A stretch of DNA of 64,000 nt from Cedecea neteri (GTDB taxonomy: Bacteria; Pseudomonadota; Gammaproteobacteria; Enterobacterales; Enterobacteriaceae). Positions 58,052 to 64,000 of this stretch are shown here, piece after piece. Location: NCBI RefSeq assembly GCF_000757825.1, contig NZ_CP009451.1:434001-498000 (forward strand). Reading direction: 5' to 3'. The position numbers and the translations under genes were made by a program. The notes beneath the pieces were generated by a model. The model saw only the letters and a program-made list of their open reading frames with translations. It searched no databases and had not been told where the DNA came from. The stretch's first letter is position 1; every line of letters starts with the position of its first letter.

Positions 58052-58882
58052 TCATTTTGCTTTTTGCAACGCAGTGTTAAGCCACGTCAGGCACTCATTG
58101 TTGGTGTAGCTATTGGTCAGCCCCACGTTGAGAAAGCGAGAATGGTATTCTGCCGCGACCACCTGTGGCGTAATGATGCCGCTAATCTGTGCAAGCTCGC
58201 CGACGGCATAGCGTTTTTCACCATAAACGGGGCGATTGGCGACGACAGCTATAACCTGCTCGCTTTGCGTGACGGCTTCACTCATCAAACTCGCGCTTGC
58301 CGCATTTCTCACGCTTAACGTGCCATCCTCGGCAATATGATCGACGGCAATGAGCGCGCGCGATGGGCGATAATGGCGAAGCGCAGTTAACGCCAGATCG
58401 CCTTCAACCAGGTTTCCTTCGCTGCTTAATACCCCCCCCAGCAGCACCGTTTCTCCTGTAAGAAACTCTTTTGCAAAAGGGACATGCGCCAAATCATTGA
58501 TCAGCAGAGACAGGTCGCTAAAGCCCGCAATGAAAGGAATTACCTTCCGTAAGATTGCGCCAGAACCTAAAAATACCGTTTCACCTTCATCAATGAGCGC
58601 CGCAACCTGACGCGCCATTTCGGTTTCCAGCTCTTTATCTACCCCTACCGACTGTTCCCTCGGCGGTGCCGCTGACGCCCCCTGCTGTGCGGTATAAATT
58701 GCGCCACCAAACGAGCGTTTCAGATAGCCTTGCTGCTCCAGATAATTGAGGTCGTTTCGAATGGTGACCCCTGACACGGCAAGCATCTCCGCCAGATCAT
58801 CCACTTTAATTTCGCCGTTTTTACGAACGATCTCTGCAATATCTAAGCGTCTTTTCAGCAGGCTGGTTGAGGGTTTTGCCAC
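58052..58882 (-). CDS. DeoR-family repressor of the ketohexose PTS locus
   Basis: This 276-residue regulator has an N-terminal DeoR winged helix (residues 6-60, RRLDIAEIVRKNGEIKVDDLAEMLAVSGVTIRNDLNYLEQQGYLKRSFGGAI) and the C-terminal DeoRC sugar-phosphate sensor domain (IDEGETVFLGSGAILRKVIPFI, TVLLGGVLSSEGNLVEGDLALTALRHYRPSRALIAVDHIAEDGTLSV). It resembles GatR/AgaR-type repressors. Translation starts at a GTG at 58882 with AAGG 9 bases upstream. It is divergent from the aldolase operon across 317 bp that contain repeated ACTTTCA motifs, its likely operators; a ketohexose phosphate is the likely inducer. Confidence 0.9.
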   Translation of the reverse strand: MAKPSTSLLKRRLDIAEIVRKNGEIKVDDLAEMLAVSGVTIRNDLNYLEQQGYLKRSFGGAIYTAQQGASAAPPREQSVGVDKELETEMARQVAALIDEGETVFLGSGAILRKVIPFIAGFSDLSLLINDLAHVPFAKEFLTGETVLLGGVLSSEGNLVEGDLALTALRHYRPSRALIAVDHIAEDGTLSVRNAASASLMSEAVTQSEQVIAVVANRPVYGEKRYAVGELAQISGIITPQVVAAEYHSRFLNVGLTNSYTNNECLTWLNTALQKAK

Positions 58883-60054
<1,172 letters not shown>

Positions 60055-60077
60055 CCAACGGCGCAAGGAGCAATGTC

Positions 60078-60992
60078 GTGATCCATACTCTGACTTTAAA
60101 CACCGCCATTGATATGAATATTTTTTGTGGCTCTCTACAACCTTCTACCGTGAACCGCACCCAGCGCACGGAATACTGTCCTAACGGCAAAGGCGTTAAC
60201 GTTTCTTTAGTCCTTAATCACTTTCGACAGCCGACCCACGTCATGGGCATATTTGGCGGATTTACCGGGCGCTATATTGTGGAGGAACTTAAAAAACAAA
60301 AAATCAACGTGACGCCTTCCTGGGTGCAGGCAGCTACACGGATTAATGTTTTTATTAATGACGGCAGCAATGAATATAAATTGGTAAACACCGGTGCCCC
60401 TATCGATGATGAATGTAAACAACAGATCATCCAGCATCTGGACTGCATCCGCCCCGGGGATTATTTAGTGATTAGCGGCAGCTTGCCGCCGGGTATTGAA
60501 AGCCTGTTTTATGCGGAAGTTATGTCGCTGTGTGAACAGCGCGGGGGAGAAGTCATTCTTGATATCAGCCATCCTGCACTGCGGAAATTACTTGAGCTTA
60601 ATCCCCTGCTGATCAAACCCAATGACGATGAATTAAAAGAAATATTCAATCTTCAGGTGGAAAATACCCAGCAGGTACGCAACGCGATGCAGACATTGCA
60701 TCAGTTGGGTGCGCGAAATGTGTTATTAACCCTCGGCGCAAAAGGACTCTATTTTTCCAACGGCAACGATCTGTGGTTTGCTTCCGCGCCGGAAGTGGAA
60801 CTTGTCAGTTCAGCCTGCGCAGGGGACGCCGCGCTCGGGGCATTTCTCAGTCAATGGTTGAAGGGTGGAGACATCTCTGAGGCGTTGGCCCTTGCCAGCG
60901 CCACCGGTGCGGACGTCGCCGCGTCTGCCGGTCTGGGGAAACTCAATCGTCTGAAAGAATTATTACAACAGGTTCAAATCGTCCAATTATAA
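60078..60992 (+). CDS. 1-phosphofructokinase-family (PfkB) hexose-1-phosphate kinase
   Basis: This 304-residue kinase has the 1-phosphofructokinase/tagatose-6-phosphate kinase pattern: NTAID near the start, GKGVNVSLVL for substrate binding, VISGSLPPGI, KPNDDEL, and the catalytic Asp in CAGDAALGAF (usually GAGD). Between an aldolase and a fructose-type EIIBC it should convert a ketose 1-phosphate to the 1,6-bisphosphate. Translation starts at GTG 60078 with AAGGAG 7 bases upstream. The gene lies 23 bp after the aldolase and 10 bp before EIIBC, so it is in one operon. Confidence 0.9.
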   Translation: MIHTLTLNTAIDMNIFCGSLQPSTVNRTQRTEYCPNGKGVNVSLVLNHFRQPTHVMGIFGGFTGRYIVEELKKQKINVTPSWVQAATRINVFINDGSNEYKLVNTGAPIDDECKQQIIQHLDCIRPGDYLVISGSLPPGIESLFYAEVMSLCEQRGGEVILDISHPALRKLLELNPLLIKPNDDELKEIFNLQVENTQQVRNAMQTLHQLGARNVLLTLGAKGLYFSNGNDLWFASAPEVELVSSACAGDAALGAFLSQWLKGGDISEALALASATGADVAASAGLGKLNRLKELLQQVQIVQL

Positions 60993-61002
60993 AGGCCCGA
61001 TT

Positions 61003-62430
61003 ATGAAAAAGATCATTGCCGTTACCGGCTGCCCTACAGGTATTGCCCACACATTTATGGCTGAAGAAGCCTTAAAAACTGCAGCAAAAAAATTAAACCT
61101 TGAAATAAAAATAGAAACAAACGGTGCTTCCGGCGTAGAAAATGAAATCACGCCAGACGATCTGAATGATATTTACGGGGTTATCATTGCCGCAGATAAA
61201 GACGTAAACGCCGAACGTTTTAATGGGCTCCCGGTTATTGAAGTGCCGGTTAAAGAAGCCATTCACCATCCGGTCGAGTTAATCAATAAAGTCGTCAGCG
61301 GGCAACTTTCCCTTCGTCAGGGAATATCCACCGTCCCCGCAGCAGAAAAGAAGAAATATGAACAAGAATCGTTCGGCAGACAGATTTATAAACATCTGAT
61401 GAGCGGCGTGTCCAATATGCTGCCTTTCGTGGTCGCAGGCGGCATTCTGATTGCTATCTCCTTCCTGTGGGGGATTTACTCTGCTGACCCGAATTCCCCG
61501 CAGTATAACGCTATCGCGGCGACCTTAATGCAGGTCGGGCAGCAGGCGTTCTCAATCATGGTGCCGGTCTTTACGGCCTACATTGCGTGGTCGATTTCCG
61601 GGCGCGCGGGCATGGTAGCCGGGTTCGTTGGCGGCCTGCTGGCAAACGCGACGGGAGCGGGCTTTCTCGGCGGGATTATCGCCGGTTTCGCCGCCGGTTA
61701 CTTTATGCTGCTTGTCCGCCGCCTGCTCGACGGGCTACCGCGCCAGTATGAAGGTCTAAAATCGATCTTCATCATGCCGCTCATTGGTGTGTTGGTGATT
61801 GGCGTGCTGATGGTGCTGCTCGGCAAACCCGTCGCGGCCATCAACAACGGCATGATGGGCTGGTTAAGCTCGCTGCAGCAGGCCAACCCTATCCTTCTCG
61901 GCATAGTTGTCGGGGCGATGTGTTCTTTCGACTTTGGTGGCCCGGTCAACAAAGCGGCGTACGTCACTGGAACATTGCTACTTGGCCAGGGGAATTTCTT
62001 CTTTATGGCCGGTGTTTCTGCGGCCTGTATTACTCCACCGCTGGTTATCGCTCTGGCGACAACCTTCTTTCCCAAAGGCTTTAGCGAAGAAGAACGCGCG
62101 GCCGGGATGGTGAACTACATTCTTGGCTGCACGCATATTACCGAGGGGGCAATCCCCTTTGCGGCGAAAGATCCGCTCCGCGTTATTCCAATGATGATGA
62201 TCGCCTCTTCCATCTCAGCCGTGCTCAGCTACAGCTTGCACATTGAAGTGCCAGCCCCGCACGGCGGCTTCTTGATTCTTCCGCTGGTCAGCAAACCGCT
62301 CACGTGGGTGCTCTGTATTCTGGCGGGCTCCGCCTGCGGGGCAGTAATGCTGGGATCATGGCGGTTGTGGAATAGCCGCAAGCAACCCACCGCAGCTCTT
62401 CAGGCAGGAGGTCAGAATGCAACTCTGTGA
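61003..62430 (+). CDS. PTS fructose-type EIIBC permease
   Basis: This 475-residue protein has a IIB domain (1-100) with phospho-Cys10 in VTGCPTGIAHT and a IIC transport domain (about 130-460) with many helices and the conserved CTHITEGAIPFAAKDP loop. FruA-type permeases phosphorylate ketohexoses at C1. There is only one IIB domain, whereas E. coli FruA has two. Together with the downstream EIIA-HPr protein it makes a complete system needing only EI. It overlaps the EIIA-HPr gene by 14 bp. D-tagatose is a good candidate substrate given the aldolase type; fructose is possible. Confidence 0.92.
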   Translation: MKKIIAVTGCPTGIAHTFMAEEALKTAAKKLNLEIKIETNGASGVENEITPDDLNDIYGVIIAADKDVNAERFNGLPVIEVPVKEAIHHPVELINKVVSGQLSLRQGISTVPAAEKKKYEQESFGRQIYKHLMSGVSNMLPFVVAGGILIAISFLWGIYSADPNSPQYNAIAATLMQVGQQAFSIMVPVFTAYIAWSISGRAGMVAGFVGGLLANATGAGFLGGIIAGFAAGYFMLLVRRLLDGLPRQYEGLKSIFIMPLIGVLVIGVLMVLLGKPVAAINNGMMGWLSSLQQANPILLGIVVGAMCSFDFGGPVNKAAYVTGTLLLGQGNFFFMAGVSAACITPPLVIALATTFFPKGFSEEERAAGMVNYILGCTHITEGAIPFAAKDPLRVIPMMMIASSISAVLSYSLHIEVPAPHGGFLILPLVSKPLTWVLCILAGSACGAVMLGSWRLWNSRKQPTAALQAGGQNATL

Positions 62431-63205
62431 ACAGGATATTTTCATCAGCCATGAGCGCGTCGATAAGCTTACGGCGCTCCAGTTCGTCTGCGAAAAGTTA
62501 GTGGCGGCAGGCAATACAACGCCGGAATATTTGCAGGGAATGCTGGCTCGTGAAGCGCAGATTTCCACTTACCTGGGTCACGGCATTGCCATTCCCCACG
62601 GCACAGCGGACACCCGCCATGCGGTGCTCAACACTGGCGTAAAAGTGATTGTTTTCCCGCAGGGCGTGGACTGGGAAGAAGGTAATGTTGCGTTCATGGT
62701 AGCCGGGATTGCCGCAAGGTCGAACGAGCATCTCGATATTCTGCGCCAGCTAACCCGCGCATTGAGCGACGAGAGCGTGCCGCACGCGTTGGCGCAGGCA
62801 GCTACGCCAGCGGAGGTTTTAGCGATTCTGACCGGCAACAGCGCCGAAAACGCACCACACGAATCCCCCAGAGAAGGTGAACAGGCCACGTTTGTGATCC
62901 GTAATCCTCATGGGCTGCATGCCCGACCGAGCGCCGTGCTGGTGAAACTGATCAAGCAGTTTCAAAGTCGTGTCATCGTTGAAAATATCGACAACGCTGC
63001 CGGGCCCGTTGATGGCAAGAATCTGATGAAGGTGGTTTCGTTAGGGGCAAAAATGGGCCACCGTATGCGGTTTACCGCGAGTGGTACCGACGCCCGCCGG
63101 GTACTTGCTGCCATTGAGCAAGGCATTGACAAGGGACTGGGAGAAACGCCCTCCACCCGACCAGAACAACCGAAACGCAGCTGGTTAGCCCGTTTGTTTA
63201 GTTAA
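62417..63205 (+). CDS. PTS EIIA-HPr fusion protein
   Basis: This 262-residue protein has a fructose-type EIIA domain (1-140) with phospho-His61 in GIAIPHGT and an HPr domain (about 156-245) with phospho-His168 in NPHGLHARP. E. coli FruB (376 residues) has an extra middle domain between the two; it is absent here, so this is the short form described for other ketohexose systems. Having its own HPr lets the locus bypass general HPr. The basic C-terminal tail RPEQPKRSWLARLFS is unusual and could be amphipathic. Confidence 0.92.
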   Translation: MQLCEQDIFISHERVDKLTALQFVCEKLVAAGNTTPEYLQGMLAREAQISTYLGHGIAIPHGTADTRHAVLNTGVKVIVFPQGVDWEEGNVAFMVAGIAARSNEHLDILRQLTRALSDESVPHALAQAATPAEVLAILTGNSAENAPHESPREGEQATFVIRNPHGLHARPSAVLVKLIKQFQSRVIVENIDNAAGPVDGKNLMKVVSLGAKMGHRMRFTASGTDARRVLAAIEQGIDKGLGETPSTRPEQPKRSWLARLFS

Positions 63206-63212
63206 TTTCACA

Positions 63213-63238
63213 TGCCGGAGGTCGCTGGACGTCCGGCA
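63213..63238 (+). terminator. Hairpin after the PTS operon
   Basis: TGCCGGA (63213-63219) pairs with TCCGGCA (63232-63238) across a 12-base loop, 8 bp after the EIIA-HPr stop. It has no T-run. It lies between the convergent PTS operon and ynfC and may slow transcription from either side. Confidence 0.4.
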
Positions 63239-63257
63239 CTTCGTGATACCCGCGAGA

Positions 63258-63992
63258 TCAATAATACTCCACCGTGTTTTTGATGGTGTAATGCGTGACG
63301 GTTGGCGGCGTGACGGAGTCATCCGTCATTTCCAGGTCACAGGACAGCGAGTTGAAATGGCTGTCGTAATCACAGGTTTGCTTCGCTACGCCGATGATTT
63401 TGCCGTTCAGGCTGGTGGTTGCGCTGTAATCCAACTTTTTCTTTTTATCGACCCCGGCTGTTGCCACGATGGCAAGCTCGCTGTCTTTTGATTTAGTCAC
63501 CTTTCCCAGCGGATAGCCTTCGCTGTCGTATTTGTAGGTCACCAGCACGTCTTTGCCCTTCGCGGCTATCACAAAATCATTGTCGTCGGTGTCGTAGCTG
63601 ATGCCTGCGGCGGGCAACTCTGCAAGCTGGCATTTGCCCTGCAGCCTCACCCGTTTTTCACGGCTGACTTGATCAACATAGTAGTTAGCGTCGAGCGCTA
63701 GCGAAGCGCCGCTGTTGTTTTCAAGATCGTGAAATTCCAGGCTGTCGAAGCACCCTTCCTCAGACAGCGAGCCGCTGACCCTTTTCAGCACCTGCCCCTG
63801 CTCATTCATCAAGGTCTGGCTAAAGTCTTTGACCGGGCCGCGCATAGGATCGAAATCGAACTCGTTAGAAAAACTGGCCATTTCCGGCGTGAACGCCTGC
63901 GGTGACGTCGAGTTGTCGCACCCGACAAGCCCTAAAGCCAGCGTACCGAGGATAATGATTTTCTTCACGTTTTGCCGCTCTCTTGTTTTCAT
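63258..63992 (-). CDS. ynfC: YnfC-family lipoprotein
   Basis: This 244-residue protein has a signal peptide ending in the lipobox LVGC (Cys25) followed by Asp at +2, which in enteric bacteria tends to keep lipoproteins in the inner membrane. The mature part matches E. coli YnfC: FTPEMASFSNEFDFDPMRGPVKDFSQTLMNEQGQVLKRVSGSLSEEGCFDSLE and a C-terminal YTIKNTVEYY. It has four Cys besides the lipid Cys, probably disulfide-bonded. A GTG at 63968 would also fit as a start and gives a shorter, typical signal peptide. Function is not known. It is convergent with the PTS operon. Confidence 0.93.
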   Translation of the reverse strand: MKTRERQNVKKIIILGTLALGLVGCDNSTSPQAFTPEMASFSNEFDFDPMRGPVKDFSQTLMNEQGQVLKRVSGSLSEEGCFDSLEFHDLENNSGASLALDANYYVDQVSREKRVRLQGKCQLAELPAAGISYDTDDNDFVIAAKGKDVLVTYKYDSEGYPLGKVTKSKDSELAIVATAGVDKKKKLDYSATTSLNGKIIGVAKQTCDYDSHFNSLSCDLEMTDDSVTPPTVTHYTIKNTVEYY

Positions 63993-64000
63993 GTCATAAC

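Overview
The window comes from the chromosome of a member of the Enterobacteriaceae. The core genes match the E. coli 31-36 min region by protein similarity and partly by arrangement: cybB and ydcF, trg, ydeP, hrpA divergent from azoR, paaX-paaY, and the lipoprotein gene ynfC. Codon use looks GC-rich, and an ERIC element typical of enterics is present. I cannot name the genus from the sequence alone. No tRNA, rRNA, CRISPR array or prophage was seen.

Layout. (1) 1-5271: a TonB-linked cassette holding the 3' part of a tonB/hasB-like gene that runs off the left edge, an exported oligopeptidase B-like serine protease, and a TonB-dependent outer-membrane receptor. (2) 5312-11787: housekeeping and accessory genes: an atypical SDR with a divergent AraC regulator, cybB, ydcF, a FosA-GNAT fusion with a VF530-type protein, and a Trg chemoreceptor that ends in NWETF behind a sigma-28-like promoter. 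(3) 11927-38396, all on the minus strand: one complete type VI secretion locus, tssB-tssC-tssK-tssL-tagL-hcp-clpV-vgrG-tli3-tle3-PAAR-(unknown membrane protein)-tssM-tssA-tssF-tssG-tssJ-tssE-tagA. All 13 core subunits are there, with a Tle3-type lipase effector and its lipoprotein immunity protein. An ERIC repeat separates hcp from clpV, and about 0.55 kb of AT-rich DNA with two perfect dyads precedes tssB. (4) 38974-49886: a PAS-GGDEF-EAL protein, a small HTH protein, a small unknown ORF, a GNAT, YdeP, an O-methyltransferase, HrpA and AzoR.

(5) 49887-51214: between the convergent azoR and paaY genes, a 1.2 kb IS110-family element sits inside a GC-rich inverted repeat. Its 5' non-coding end folds like a bridge RNA, and its loops match both the flanking target and the element's own ends. 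(6) 51215-57035: paaY and paaX without adjacent phenylacetate catabolic genes, then a four-gene minus-strand operon resembling Vibrio vxrA-vxrB-vxrC (sensor kinase with an exported DUF3404-like domain, response regulator, DUF2861-like exported protein) ending in an exported GH5 glycoside hydrolase. (7) 57088-63205: a ketohexose PTS locus of D-tagatose type. A DeoR repressor and a PfkB sugar kinase are divergent from a tagatose-bisphosphate aldolase, a 1-phosphofructokinase-family kinase, EIIBC and an EIIA-HPr fusion. (8) ynfC at the right edge.

How they may work together: the T6SS locus looks self-sufficient for building a contractile apparatus that delivers Tle3 to the periplasm of competitors. 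In Vibrio the VxrAB system controls both cell-wall repair and T6SS, so finding a Vxr-like system about 16 kb from a T6SS is suggestive. Other items for follow-up are the bridge-RNA guide match, the FosA-GNAT fusion, the TonB/exported oligopeptidase/receptor cassette, and the unknown membrane protein between PAAR and tssM.
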